A stretch of 64,000 nt of DNA from Nocardia huaxiensis. GTDB taxonomy: Bacteria > Actinomycetota > Actinomycetes > Mycobacteriales > Mycobacteriaceae. Position numbers and translations under genes: made by a program. The notes beneath the pieces were generated by a model. The model saw only the letters and a program-made list of their open reading frames with translations. It searched no databases and was not told where the DNA came from. The stretch spans positions 2,046,001-2,110,000 of the forward strand of contig NZ_CP059399.1 of NCBI RefSeq assembly GCF_013744875.1. The letters run 5' to 3'. Shown piece by piece: positions 18,907 through 27,852 of the stretch; position 1 is the first letter of the stretch, and the number at the start of each line of letters is the position of its first letter.

Positions 18907-19736
18907 ATTGGGAAATGCCCGGCCCCGCATGGCTTTTCTGCCCGGCGGATCGGCCCGAACGCTACGGCAAGGCCCTGGCCGCGGCCGATGTGGTGATCAT
19001 CGACCTCGAGGACGGCGTCGCGGAAAGCGATAAGGCCGCCGCCCGGGAGGCCCTGGTCGCCCATCCGCAGGATCCCGAACGCACGGTGATCCGGGTGAAC
19101 GCCGCGGGCACCCTGGACCACATGCTCGATCTGGACGCCCTGGTGCGCACCGAATACCGCCGCATCATGCTGCCGAAATGCGAATCGGCGGAACAGATCA
19201 CGCGGCTCGGGGATTACGAGGTCATTCCGCTGATCGAATCCCCGCTCGGGGCCATGGCGGTCGGCCGGGCGGTCATGGCGCGCAATGCGATCGGCGTCAT
19301 GTGGGGTGCGGAGGACCTGGTGGCGGCGCTGGGCGGCAATTCCAGCCGGCACGCCGACGGCAGCTACCGGGACGTGGCCCGCCATGTGCGTTCCCAATCC
19401 CTGCTGGCCGCAAAGGCTTACGGCAAGTTCGCACTCGATTCGGTGTACCTCGACATTCCCGATCTCGACGGTCTGGCCGAGGAGTCCCTGGACGCCGTGG
19501 CCGTCGGATTCGACGCCAAGGTGGCCATCCACCCGAGTCAGGTGCCGGTCATCCGCCGCGCCTACGCGCCGGTGGCCGCGGAGGTCGACTGGGCGCGGCG
19601 ACTGCTGGCCGAGGTGCCGAATCACCGAGGGGTCTTCACCTTCGAGGGCAGGATGGTGGACATGCCGGTCATCCGGCATGCCGAGCGGATCGTGCAGCGC
19701 GCCCAGGGCGCGGACAGCGCGGGATTCGCGTCGTAG
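18903..19736 (+). CDS. citE: CitE-like HpcH/HpaI lyase (probable HMG-CoA lyase)
   Basis: A 277-residue TIM-barrel lyase of the CitE/HpcH family. Motifs include FCPADRPERYGKALAAADVV, VIIDLEDGVAESDK, metal-binding IESPLGAM and WGAEDLVAALGG, and the C-terminal FDAKVAIHPSQVPVI. Stand-alone CitE proteins in actinobacteria are not citrate lyase subunits; the M. tuberculosis homologue Rv2498c has been reported to cleave hydroxy-methylglutaryl-CoA-type esters in leucine and itaconate breakdown. Here it would yield acetyl-CoA and acetoacetate, which fits the acetoacetyl-CoA synthetase encoded next. Confidence 0.88.
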   Translation: MNWEMPGPAWLFCPADRPERYGKALAAADVVIIDLEDGVAESDKAAAREALVAHPQDPERTVIRVNAAGTLDHMLDLDALVRTEYRRIMLPKCESAEQITRLGDYEVIPLIESPLGAMAVGRAVMARNAIGVMWGAEDLVAALGGNSSRHADGSYRDVARHVRSQSLLAAKAYGKFALDSVYLDIPDLDGLAEESLDAVAVGFDAKVAIHPSQVPVIRRAYAPVAAEVDWARRLLAEVPNHRGVFTFEGRMVDMPVIRHAERIVQRAQGADSAGFAS

Positions 19737-19749
19737 GAGGTATGGCGTA

Positions 19750-21687
19750 GTGCAACCGCAGTGGGTGCCGACGGAAGCCGATGTCGCGGCGGCCCGGGTC
19801 ACCGATTTCGCGAAGTTCGTGGAGCGGCGGACGGGCGTCGCCGCACCGGATTACCAGGCGTTGTGGCAGTGGTCGGTGGACGACCTGCCCGGCTTCTGGG
19901 GTGCCGTCTGGGATTACTTCGAACTCGGCGAGCGCGGCCCGGAAGTGCTGACGGCGGCGGAAATGCCGGGCGCGCAGTGGTTTCCGGGAACCCGGCTCAA
20001 CTATGCCGATCAGGTGTTCCGGCAGGCACGGACCGACCGGCCCGCGATCCGCGTCGCGTACGAGGACGGAACGATCGATGAGATCTCTTGGGCCGCACTG
20101 CGTGCCGCGACCCTCGCGATCGCGCGCGCACTGCGCGAACAGGGCGTCGGCCCCGGTGACCGGGTAGCCGGATATCTGCCCAATATCCCCGAAGCCATCA
20201 TCGCCTTCCTCGCCACCGCGAGCCTCGGCGCGATCTGGAGTGCCTGCGGCCAGGACTATTCCGCGCAGGCGGCGCTGGACCGGCTCGGGCAGCTCGAACC
20301 CAAGGTTCTGGTCACCGCCGACGGGTATCACTTCGGCGGGAAGACGCACGACAAGACCGCCGAGATCGCGGCGCTTCAGGCCGGATTGCCGTCGCTGCGT
20401 GCCACCCTGGCGGTGCACCGGCTCGGCAAGCCGGTGCCCGGCAGCATTGCCTGGAACGAGCTGCTGCCGCTGGCCGATGCCGAATTCCGCACCGAGCAGG
20501 TCGAGTTCGATCATCCGCTGTGGGTGCTGTACTCCTCCGGCACCACCGGCAAGCCCAAGGGCATCGTGCACGGCCACGGCGGCGTCGTCCTCGAGCATTT
20601 GAAAGCCGTTGCGCTCCAGTCGGATATCGGCCGTGACGACACCTTCTTCTGGTACACCAGCCCCAGCTGGATGATGTGGAACTTCCAGATCGCCGGACTG
20701 CTGGTGGGCGCCACCATCGTCACCTACGAGGGCAGCCCCGCGTACCCGCGCCCGGACACGCTGTGGGACATCGCATCCCGCACCCGCACCACCGTGCTGG
20801 GCACCAGTCCGGGCTATGTGCTGGCCTGCGCCAAGGCCGGTGCGGTGCCGCGCACCGAACACGATCTGTCGGCCCTGCGCATGGTCGGCATCACTGGTTC
20901 GTCGCTGCCGCCGTCGTCGTCACTGTGGTTGCGCGACAATGTCGGTGAGCAGGTGCCGGTGGCCTCCATCAGCGGCGGCACCGATGTCGTGTCGGCCTTC
21001 ATCGGCGGCGTGCGCACCGTGCCGGTGTGGCCGGGCGAGCTGTCCGCACCCTATCTCGGTGTGGCCCTGGACGCCTGGGACGAGAACGGGAAACCCGTTC
21101 GCGGCGAGGTCGGTGAGCTCGTCATCACCAAGCCCATGCCGTCCATGCCGGTGAGCTTCTGGAACGATCCCGACGGATCTCGTTATCACGACGCCTATTT
21201 CGAGATGTACCCCGGCGTCTGGAGGCACGGCGACTGGATCACGCTCACCGAGCACGGCAGCATCGTGGTGCACGGCCGCTCCGATTCCACCCTGAACCGC
21301 AACGGTATTCGTATGGGCAGCGCCGATATCTATCAGGCGGTCGAGCGCATTCCGGAGATCGCCGAGGCTCTGGTCATCGGGGCCGAACAGCCCGACGGCG
21401 GTTACTGGATGCCCCTGTTCGTCACTCTCGCCCCCGGTGCCGAACTCACCGACGAGCTGAAATCGCGCATCACCGCGACCATCCGCACCGAGGTGTCCCC
21501 GCGCCATGTTCCGGACGACATCATCGCCGCCCCGGGCATTCCGCACACCCGCACCGGCAAGAAGCTGGAAGTGCCGATCAAGAAGCTGTTCCAGGGCGCC
21601 GACCCGGCCCGCGTGGTGGCGCGGACCGCCGTCGACGTTCCGGAACTCCTCGACTGGTACGGCTCCCTGCGCCCGCCGCGCCCGTAA
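19750..21687 (+). CDS. aacS: Acetoacetyl-CoA synthetase
   Basis: A 645-residue ANL-superfamily ligase that activates acetoacetate with ATP and CoA. I choose GTG 19750 because AGGAGG lies at 19735-19740 and a nearby ATG (19742) is followed at once by a stop. Motifs: WPGTR-like MPGAQWFPGTRLNYADQVFR near residue 75, P-loop LYSSGTTGKPKGIVHGHGG, SGGTDVVSAFIGG, GDWITLTEHGSIVVHGRSD, and the C-terminal Lys in TGKKLEVPIKKLF. The size and N-terminal ACAS-like part match AacS. It closes the leucine pathway by converting acetoacetate to acetoacetyl-CoA. Confidence 0.92.
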   Translation: MQPQWVPTEADVAAARVTDFAKFVERRTGVAAPDYQALWQWSVDDLPGFWGAVWDYFELGERGPEVLTAAEMPGAQWFPGTRLNYADQVFRQARTDRPAIRVAYEDGTIDEISWAALRAATLAIARALREQGVGPGDRVAGYLPNIPEAIIAFLATASLGAIWSACGQDYSAQAALDRLGQLEPKVLVTADGYHFGGKTHDKTAEIAALQAGLPSLRATLAVHRLGKPVPGSIAWNELLPLADAEFRTEQVEFDHPLWVLYSSGTTGKPKGIVHGHGGVVLEHLKAVALQSDIGRDDTFFWYTSPSWMMWNFQIAGLLVGATIVTYEGSPAYPRPDTLWDIASRTRTTVLGTSPGYVLACAKAGAVPRTEHDLSALRMVGITGSSLPPSSSLWLRDNVGEQVPVASISGGTDVVSAFIGGVRTVPVWPGELSAPYLGVALDAWDENGKPVRGEVGELVITKPMPSMPVSFWNDPDGSRYHDAYFEMYPGVWRHGDWITLTEHGSIVVHGRSDSTLNRNGIRMGSADIYQAVERIPEIAEALVIGAEQPDGGYWMPLFVTLAPGAELTDELKSRITATIRTEVSPRHVPDDIIAAPGIPHTRTGKKLEVPIKKLFQGADPARVVARTAVDVPELLDWYGSLRPPRP

Positions 21688-21690
21688 CCA

Positions 21691-21718
21691 CCCGGCGAAC
21701 GCGTCAGTGACCGCCGGG
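21691..21718. terminator. Hairpin at end of leucine operon (convergent junction)
   Basis: CCCGGCG (21691-21697) pairs with CGCCGGG (21712-21718) across a 14-nt loop, starting 4 bp after the aacS stop. It overlaps the last codons of the convergent DUF4254 gene. A shared, two-way terminator is plausible; there is no U-run. Confidence 0.4.
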
Positions 21719-22126
21719 CAGCCGGCGCCGCCCGGTGGTCACCTCCGACGCCAAATCCTCGTAGCCGACCGCCAATTCGGCCAGATGCTGCCACGCCTGC
21801 GCCAGATCCTGACCCGAGGTCCGGGCCAGGGCCGCGAAGGCGTGCGCGGTCAGCAGTGCCAGCCGGTCGATCACCGCGCCCAGGGTTTCGGTGTGCACCC
21901 GCGCCGCGCCGTGACTGGGCGGCAGCTGCGAGGTCACCCAGATATCGATGGAATGCACCAGATCCGTTCGGATGTCCTCCAATTCGGAAAGCTGCTCCGG
22001 CCCCGCGCCCATCCGCCGCTCGTGTAGTTCAGCCAGATCATGAGCGGCCCGGAGTAGCGGATGAGCGAAGGCGCTTCCCCGGCATGCCTGCAACAGCTGA
22101 TTCTTGGTTGGAAGAGTCTCCCTCAT
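21704..22126 (-). CDS. DUF4254 family protein
   Basis: A 140-residue, mostly helical, soluble protein starting MRETLPTKNQLLQACRGSAF. The pattern LPTK.QLL.AC...HPLLRAAHDLAELHERR, followed by a second half with WVTSQLPPSHGAARVHTETL, matches the actinobacterial DUF4254 proteins as I remember them. Members have no known activity. No signal peptide or membrane segment. It lies alone between convergent aacS and the co-oriented epoxide hydrolase gene; the 128-bp gap 22127-22254 could hold its promoter. Confidence 0.75.
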   Translation of the reverse strand: MRETLPTKNQLLQACRGSAFAHPLLRAAHDLAELHERRMGAGPEQLSELEDIRTDLVHSIDIWVTSQLPPSHGAARVHTETLGAVIDRLALLTAHAFAALARTSGQDLAQAWQHLAELAVGYEDLASEVTTGRRRLPGGH

Positions 22127-22254
22127 AGCGAGTGCTCCTGCTACCGCGCCGATCGAATTACGAGAACGGTAGTGAGAGGAGATGACCGGAACGTGTCTAC
22201 CGGTTCAACAACCCGGTGCCATTCTGCGCTCGAGAGATTTTCGGCGCTGTGAGG

Positions 22255-23394
22255 TCAGCGCAGCTTGCCGAAGAAAGTCCGGATATCGGCCGCATGGGCA
22301 TCCGGAAGATCCATGGCCACGAAGTGGTTGCCGGTATTGCCCTCCGGCCAATGGACGATGACATTGTCGCGTTCGGCGAGCCGCAGCATGAGCGCCGAAC
22401 CGCCGCCGTAGGTGCCCACCGGAACGAGTTTCTGACCCTTGGGCCACGCGAATCCATTGTCGCCCAAGCCGTTGTACATCGGCCACGACGAGCTCGCCAC
22501 GGTATTCGTGAACCAGTACAGCGCCACATTGGTGAGCAGCTGATCGCGGTCCACCGCATCCTCGAGCCGCTCCGCCAGCGGCGAGAACTCCTTGAATTTG
22601 TGTACCAGCCAGGCCAGCAGTCCGGTGGGGGAGTCGGTCCACCCCGCGGCGAAGGTCTGCGGGGCCGCGTGCAGCAGCACGTGGTGGTTCACCCCGGACT
22701 GCCACTGCTGCATCATTTCCCATTCGGCCAGCTCCTCGGCGTTCATGGACGGCACATCGGCGGCGCTGGGCATGCCGATGCCGCCGTCGATGTGCACTCC
22801 GATGATCCGATCCGGCGCCGCGATCGCCATCTCCTGCACCACATAAGCACCCAGATCGCCGCCCTGGACGCCGTACCGCTGGTAGCCGAGCCGATCCATC
22901 AACTCCACCCACATGCGGGCGACGATCCCCGGATTCATCCCGAGTTCGCGCGGCGGGGCGGAGAAGGCGAATCCTGGCACCGAGGGAACCACCACATGGA
23001 ATGCGACGTCGGTGTCCAGTCCATGCGCTCGCGGATTCGCGAGTAGACCGATGGTTTTCGTGAATTCCACGAACGTGTTCGGCCAGCCGTGAGTGAGGAT
23101 GAGCGGCACCGCATTCGGCTCCGGCGACCGCACATGCAGGAAGTGCACATCCAGTCCGTCGATCTCGGTGCGGAACTGCGGGAATTCGTTCAATGCGGCT
23201 TCCTGGGCGCGCCAATCGAATTCGGTCCGCCAGTACTCGGTCAACTCGCGCAGATACTCGGTCGGCACCCCGCGCTCCCAGTCCTGCCCCGGCAGCTGCG
23301 GCGCGAAACGCGCCCGCGCCAGCCGCTCGTTCAGATCGTCGAGATCGCGCTGCGGGATGTCGATACGGAAGGGGCGGATCGCGGTGAAACTCAT
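22255..23394 (-). CDS. Epoxide hydrolase (alpha/beta hydrolase with EHN domain)
   Basis: A 379-residue microsomal-type epoxide hydrolase. The EHN N-terminal domain (about 1-110) contains DLDDLNERLARARFAPQLPG; the HGWP oxyanion motif is at 102-105; the nucleophile is Asp180 in VQGGDLGAYVVQEM; the C-terminal catalytic His lies in NTGNHFVAMD near 355. It opens epoxides to diols through an ester intermediate; substrate unknown. It is divergent from a WYL regulator with a palindrome between them, so substrate-linked control is likely. Confidence 0.92.
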   Translation of the reverse strand: MSFTAIRPFRIDIPQRDLDDLNERLARARFAPQLPGQDWERGVPTEYLRELTEYWRTEFDWRAQEAALNEFPQFRTEIDGLDVHFLHVRSPEPNAVPLILTHGWPNTFVEFTKTIGLLANPRAHGLDTDVAFHVVVPSVPGFAFSAPPRELGMNPGIVARMWVELMDRLGYQRYGVQGGDLGAYVVQEMAIAAPDRIIGVHIDGGIGMPSAADVPSMNAEELAEWEMMQQWQSGVNHHVLLHAAPQTFAAGWTDSPTGLLAWLVHKFKEFSPLAERLEDAVDRDQLLTNVALYWFTNTVASSSWPMYNGLGDNGFAWPKGQKLVPVGTYGGGSALMLRLAERDNVIVHWPEGNTGNHFVAMDLPDAHAADIRTFFGKLR

Positions 23395-23445
23395 CGGTGC
23401 TCCTCATGCTCGGTGCTGCTGACACCGGCTACGCTACGAACCAAC

Positions 23446-23464
23446 TAGGACTGTTCCGGTCCTA
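23446..23464. promoter_or_regulatory. Palindromic putative operator between epoxide hydrolase and WYL regulator
   Basis: TAGGAC-N7-GTCCTA is a perfect 6-bp inverted repeat centred in the 91-bp divergent gap. It lies 22 bp upstream of the regulator's ATG, so bound protein could control both genes. The neighbouring DeoR/WYL regulator is the natural candidate. Confidence 0.5.
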
Positions 23465-23485
23465 ATTCCGCGAGAGGTTGGAGCC

Positions 23486-24445
23486 ATGACCGACACCCCC
23501 GCCCGGCTGCTCCGCCTGCTCTCCCTCCTGCAAACCCCGCGCGAATGGCCCGGCAGCGAACTGGCCGACCGCCTCGGCGTCTCCGATCGCACCGTTCGCC
23601 GCGATATCGACCGCCTCCGCGAACTCGGCTACCCCGTCGAGGCGACCCTCGGCGTGACCGGCGGATACCGCCTCGTCGCCGGGGCCGCCATGCCGCCCCT
23701 GCTGGTCGACGACGAGGAAGCCGTCGCCATCGCCGTCGGCCTGCGCGCCGCGGCGGGTTCAGCGGTCGCGGGCATCGAGGAGGCGTCCGTCCGCGCCCTC
23801 GCCAAACTCGAACAGGTCCTGCCCGCCAAACTCCGCCGCCGTGTTCAGGTGCTCGGCACCGCCACCGTCATGCCCACCCTGGGCGCCGCCACCGTCGACC
23901 CCGAGGTCCTGACGGCCTTGGCCGCCTGCATAACCAATAGGGAACGCGTCCGTTTCGCCTACCGCTCCGCCGCCGGCGCGGAAACCCGCCGCAATGTCGA
24001 ACCGGTCGGCCTCGTCCCCTCGCACCGGCGCTGGTATCTCGTCGGCTTCGACCTCGACCGCAACGACTGGCGCAGCTTCCGCGCCGACCGCATCGAGCGC
24101 CCGCAACCCACGGGTGCCCGCTTCCCCACTCGTGAACTTCCCGCGAGCGATGCCGCCGCCTACGTCCTCGGCGACCGGACCGACTGGGGCACACCGACAT
24201 TGCGCTACGACGTCACGATCAGCGCCCCCGCCTGGCGGGTGACGGGCCGGCTGGGCGACGCACCCGGCGATATCGTCGCGCTCGATGACACCTCCTGCCG
24301 CCTGGACTCGCATCGTGACGATTCCCCGGACTGGCTGGCGCACAGACTGATCGCGCTGGGGGTCGACTTCGAAGTACGCGAACCCCCGGAACTGATCCGG
24401 GAATTGGAGACTCTGAACGTGCGGATCGGCCGCGCCATTCGCTGA
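23486..24445 (+). CDS. YafY/DeoR-type HTH and WYL-domain transcriptional regulator
   Basis: A 319-residue regulator. The N-terminal winged HTH (about 5-60) reads ELADRLGVSDRTVRRDIDRL. The WYL domain (about 150-220) has RVRFAYRS... and the characteristic RRWYLVGFDLDRNDWRSFRADR. A WCX-like C-terminal part follows. Such proteins sense small ligands or nucleic acids through WYL and often control the adjacent gene; here that would be the divergent epoxide hydrolase. Start ATG 23486 is preceded by GAGAGGTTGGAG. Confidence 0.9.
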   Translation: MTDTPARLLRLLSLLQTPREWPGSELADRLGVSDRTVRRDIDRLRELGYPVEATLGVTGGYRLVAGAAMPPLLVDDEEAVAIAVGLRAAAGSAVAGIEEASVRALAKLEQVLPAKLRRRVQVLGTATVMPTLGAATVDPEVLTALAACITNRERVRFAYRSAAGAETRRNVEPVGLVPSHRRWYLVGFDLDRNDWRSFRADRIERPQPTGARFPTRELPASDAAAYVLGDRTDWGTPTLRYDVTISAPAWRVTGRLGDAPGDIVALDDTSCRLDSHRDDSPDWLAHRLIALGVDFEVREPPELIRELETLNVRIGRAIR

Positions 24446-24513
24446 GCGCCTGGTCGAAAGTCCTCCTCGTGGGACTCACGCCGGGATGATCGGTGCGGCT
24501 TCTGTCGATGCGC

Positions 24514-25539
24514 TCAGCCGATGGCGCGAACCCGTTCCAGCATGACCGCGAATTCGTCGTCCTCGCCTGGATCTCGCGGCAGCGGCAGCGAAATGCCATG
24601 GCAGCGACCGCCGAACCACTCCGCCAGCACATCGGGCAGTTCGGCGTAGGAGGCCACCGGCACCAGCCGGTCCACTACGTCGTCGGTCAACAGCGCCGCC
24701 ATCCGCTCCCACTGCTTCACCCGCGCGAATTCACTGAGCGCAGTGGCGATCTCGCCAAGCTCGAGTCGATCGAGCGTCCCTCGATAGGCCGGCGTCGAGT
24801 ACAGAAACGCCAGCTCCTTCCGCACCCCCTCCCGAGCGTCGGCCACCGCCACCGCATCCCGCCCGGTAATCACCTTCGGCACCACAACCACCCGAGGCCC
24901 GTCATCCTCGCGGCCATACGCCACCGCCCCGGCTTTCAACGCCGGCCGCAACTGTTCCTCCAGCGTGCGCGGATGCGAAGCCGTCGGATGCACAACGAAC
25001 CCATCGGCCACTCCACCCGCCAGAGCCACCATCCGCTCGTTCACCCCGCCGGTCCAAATCTCCGGCGCGGAAACCTCCAACGGCCCCGGATTGAAATACG
25101 GCTGCAGCCTGGTGAACTCATAGTGCGACCCCCGATACTCCAACCCGCCCCCGGACTGGAAAGCATCGAAAATCGCCCGCAAGGCCGCCACATAATCCCC
25201 GAGTTGTGCGACCGGATCACTCCACGCCGTCGAGTACCGGCCCACAATGTTCCCCCGCACCTGCGAAGCGATCCCGAGCTGAAACCGCCCCCGCGAGAAT
25301 TCCGCGAGATCCCAAGCAGCACAGGCCGTAACCATCGGACTCCGCGGAAACGCCACCACCATGCTGGTCCGAACCGTCAACCGCATGCTGTGTTCCACCG
25401 CCAGCGCACACACCGCGAACGGATCACGCACAGTCTCCGAAACGTGCACGGTATCGAACCCCACCCGCTCGATCCGCCGAACCCGCTCGGCCACCCGCGA
25501 CAACGGCGTATCAGCCGCGAGCGAAGTAACTACCTCCAT
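24514..25539 (-). CDS. LLM-class F420-dependent oxidoreductase (TIGR03617-like)
   Basis: A 341-residue luciferase-like TIM-barrel oxidoreductase. Features: RIERVGFDTVHVSETVRDPF near the N-terminus, the long acyl-like loop, the central block AWDLAEFSRGRFQLGIASQV, PEIWTGGVNERMVALAGGVA, and a C-terminal DVLAEWFGGRCHGISLPLP. This layout is that of the TIGR03617-type F420-dependent family in actinobacteria. It probably uses reduced F420 on an unknown substrate. Convergent with the WYL gene across 68 bp; divergent from the DUF559 remnant. Confidence 0.88.
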   Translation of the reverse strand: MEVVTSLAADTPLSRVAERVRRIERVGFDTVHVSETVRDPFAVCALAVEHSMRLTVRTSMVVAFPRSPMVTACAAWDLAEFSRGRFQLGIASQVRGNIVGRYSTAWSDPVAQLGDYVAALRAIFDAFQSGGGLEYRGSHYEFTRLQPYFNPGPLEVSAPEIWTGGVNERMVALAGGVADGFVVHPTASHPRTLEEQLRPALKAGAVAYGREDDGPRVVVVPKVITGRDAVAVADAREGVRKELAFLYSTPAYRGTLDRLELGEIATALSEFARVKQWERMAALLTDDVVDRLVPVASYAELPDVLAEWFGGRCHGISLPLPRDPGEDDEFAVMLERVRAIG

Positions 25540-25585
25540 TCCCGCACCCTAACGGGGGATCCGTGTCGGTGGCCGATCGGATCGT

Positions 25586-25933
25586 GTGCGCTGGTTGAGC
25601 CCGTTCATCGACGGCGGAGCCGAATCTCCGCAGGAGTCGCGAACCCGGCTACTGCTGATGGACGACGGATTGCCCAGACCGACAACGCAGCTGGTGGTTC
25701 GTGATCATCGTGGAACGTTCATCGCCCGACTGGACATGGGCTGGAGAGATCGGCAGGTAGCAGTCGAGTACGACGGCATCCAGCACTGGACCGACCCAGC
25801 CCAGCGCACCCTGGACATCGACCGCATCGCCACCCTCGAATCCCAGGGCTGGCGCATCATTCGCGTCAACAGCACACTCCTGCACAAACATCCCCACGTA
25901 GTCCTCGACCGAGTCCGCGCCGCCCTCCGCGCT
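25586..25933 (+). pseudogene. Remnant of DUF559/AbiEi-type endonuclease-like gene
   Basis: Only the C-terminal third of a DUF559 protein is recognisable. The family core is GGAESPQESRTRLLLMDDGL, then PTTQLVV, then RLDMGWRDRQVAVEYDGIQH, DIDRIATLESQGWRIIRVNS and a closing helix. The E, D and E-YDG residues of the PD-(D/E)XK-like core are present. The usual N-terminal HTH and middle part (about 170-190 residues) are missing, and no stop follows: the frame runs on antisense through the ABC transporter genes to 27910. So this is a truncated copy. An intact small protein with an antisense extension seems very unlikely. Confidence 0.7.
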
Positions 25934-25948
25934 CGAGGGGAGTTCCTT

Positions 25949-26683
25949 TCATGCTGCGGTGTGCGCGGAGTGGGGGGATTGCTGGGTCAGGGTGCCGTCG
26001 AGCATGTGGTGGACGGAGTCCATTTGGTTCAGGTGGGAGAGGTCGTGGGTGACCAGGAGAGTGGCGGCCTGGTGGTCGCGGACCATGCCGACGATGAGGT
26101 CGATGATGGCGGCGCCGCGTTCCCGGTCGAGGGCGCTGGTGGGCTCGTCTATGACCAGGAGGGAGGGGTCGTTCATGAGGGCGCGAGCGATGTTCACACG
26201 CTGGCGCTGGCCGCCGGAGAGTTGGGCGGGGCGCTTGTTCTCGTGGCCGGAGAGACCGACGGCGGCGAGGAGATCCATTGCGCGGGAGCGTACTTCGCGG
26301 CGGCGGGCGGAGCTGACGAACAAGGTTTGGCCCAGGTGAGCCATGGCCTCCAGCTGTTCGACGGCGGTCAGGGCGGGGATGAGGTTGGACTGCTGGAAGA
26401 CGATGCCGATGGAGCTGCGGCGCAGGGCGGCCGCCGATCGACGGTTCAAGGTCGCCAGATCGATGGTGCCGCTGACGGTTTCGAGTTCGATGCGGCCGGA
26501 GTCGGGGCGGAGCAGGGTGGAGACCGCCGCCAGCAGGGTGGACTTGCCCGACCCGGAAGGGCCGGTGATGGCGGCGATTTCGCCGCCTTCCACGCGCAGG
26601 TTCACGTGGTCGAGGGCGGTGATGCGGTCGGCGCCGTCCGGGAAGGTGAGGGTGAGGTCGGAGACCGTGAGGGTGTTGGTCAT
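25949..26683 (-). CDS. ABC exporter ATP-binding protein (HrtA/MacB-like)
   Basis: A 244-residue ABC ATPase. Walker A GPSGSGKST at 41-49; Q-loop in GIVFQQSNLIPALTAVEQL; signature LSGGQRQRV; Walker B LLVIDEPTSALD; H-loop LLVTHDL. The sequence is of the LolD/MacB/HrtA group that works with FtsX-like permeases. It lies 27 bp downstream of such a permease gene. In Corynebacterium the same order (permease, ATPase, divergent two-component genes) encodes the heme exporter HrtBA with ChrSA; that is a reasonable model here but not proven. Confidence 0.92.
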   Translation of the reverse strand: MTNTLTVSDLTLTFPDGADRITALDHVNLRVEGGEIAAITGPSGSGKSTLLAAVSTLLRPDSGRIELETVSGTIDLATLNRRSAAALRRSSIGIVFQQSNLIPALTAVEQLEAMAHLGQTLFVSSARRREVRSRAMDLLAAVGLSGHENKRPAQLSGGQRQRVNIARALMNDPSLLVIDEPTSALDRERGAAIIDLIVGMVRDHQAATLLVTHDLSHLNQMDSVHHMLDGTLTQQSPHSAHTAA

Positions 26684-26710
26684 CGCAAAGCTCCTGGGCG
26701 AAAGGGATTG

Positions 26711-27760
26711 TCAGCGGGCCTGGTTGAGGGCGGTGAGCGGGTCGGTGGTGGCGAGGAAGCGCAGGGCGAACGCCGCACCGAGCAGACCGAGCAGGATCAG
26801 GGCCGCGGCGGGGAACAGAGTCGTGCTCACGCTGAGGATGAAGGGCACGGCGTCGCCCATGAACATGCCCGCGACTGCCGTGATGCCCACGCCCAGGCCG
26901 ACGCCGGTCAGGAGCACCACGAGCGCCTGGCTCAGGGAATCGCGTACCAGCGAACCCGTGGTCGCCCCAAGGGCTTTCAGCACCGCGATGTCAGGTTGGC
27001 GCTGCACCGTCCACACGGTGAAGAACGCGCCGATCACCAGGGCCGAGATGGCGAAGAGCATGACGGTCATGAGAGTCAGCGAACCGTTCTCGGCCTGATA
27101 GGAACTCATGGCCGACAGCGAGCCCTCGGTGCTGGTCGACGTGGTGTGTGCGGCGGCGTTCACGGCGGACAGGTCGCCGACGCCGGACACTGCGAGAATC
27201 GTGGCCGCGCCCGAACGCGGGTTGAGGGCTTGCCAATCCGGCAGTGTCATCCACACCACGGGTGTGTGCGCGTACCAGTCGTCGCCGGTGATGCCCTGCA
27301 CGGTGAAGTTGCCGGAGCCGAGCTGCACGGTGTCGCCGGTCGCGGCATTCAGGTCCTTGGCGGCGGCGCTGCTGAGGATCACGCTCCCCGCAGCGGTAAC
27401 TGTTCGATTGCCGAACGGGGTTCCGTCGACTCCGAACAGTGCCACCTGGGTGGGCGACGCGCCGCCGACGGTGGCCCGCGCGCGGCTGATGCCGATCGGA
27501 TCGACGGTGCCGCCGGCGCGCTGCCACACCTGGATCTGATCCTCGCCCAGCGTGGACGAGTCGAAGGATGGGCTGGACCCGGTGTCGGAGAAGACCACCG
27601 TCGAGGTGCGCAGCGATTCGATGGCGGAGATGTTCTGGTGCGCGAGCCCGGCGGTCAACCCGCTCAGGAAGCTGACCAGCAGGGCGACCAGCATGACCAC
27701 CGAGGTGATGAGGAGGAAACGGCCGCGGGCGGCCCGCAGATCCCGGAGTGCGACGAACAT
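26711..27760 (-). CDS. FtsX-like ABC permease (HrtB-like)
   Basis: A 349-residue permease. ATG 27760 is chosen (MFVALRDLRAARGRFLLITS), preceded by GGTGGAG; the open frame upstream gives an unlikely extension. Topology: membrane helix at about 14-38, a large extracytoplasmic domain (about 40-225), then three helices (about 228-252, 280-305, 315-337). This 1+3 arrangement and the start sequence fit HrtB/MacB-type permeases that move substrates from the membrane or periplasm outward. Heme is a candidate substrate through the ChrSA-like neighbours. Confidence 0.9.
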   Translation of the reverse strand: MFVALRDLRAARGRFLLITSVVMLVALLVSFLSGLTAGLAHQNISAIESLRTSTVVFSDTGSSPSFDSSTLGEDQIQVWQRAGGTVDPIGISRARATVGGASPTQVALFGVDGTPFGNRTVTAAGSVILSSAAAKDLNAATGDTVQLGSGNFTVQGITGDDWYAHTPVVWMTLPDWQALNPRSGAATILAVSGVGDLSAVNAAAHTTSTSTEGSLSAMSSYQAENGSLTLMTVMLFAISALVIGAFFTVWTVQRQPDIAVLKALGATTGSLVRDSLSQALVVLLTGVGLGVGITAVAGMFMGDAVPFILSVSTTLFPAAALILLGLLGAAFALRFLATTDPLTALNQAR

Positions 27761-27812
27761 GACTCCACCCTGTCGCCGGCGCGCCCGGAAACCATCGTCG
27801 AGCGGGACGAAT

Positions 27813-27833
27813 CCCACCCCAGCCAAGGGTGGG
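27813..27833. promoter_or_regulatory. Palindrome in divergent promoter of exporter and two-component genes
   Basis: CCCACCC (27813-27819) and GGGTGGG (27827-27833) form a perfect 7-bp inverted repeat with a 7-nt centre in the 92-bp gap between the permease start and the sensor kinase start. This is where the cognate response regulator would be expected to bind. Confidence 0.45.
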
Positions 27834-27852
27834 TCGGCGTTTCCTACTTTCG

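Noticed and set aside
19742-19750. ATG at 19742 as start of the acetoacetyl-CoA synthetase
   Set aside because: It reads ATG-GCG-TAG and stops at once; GTG 19750 is in frame and correctly spaced from AGGAGG.
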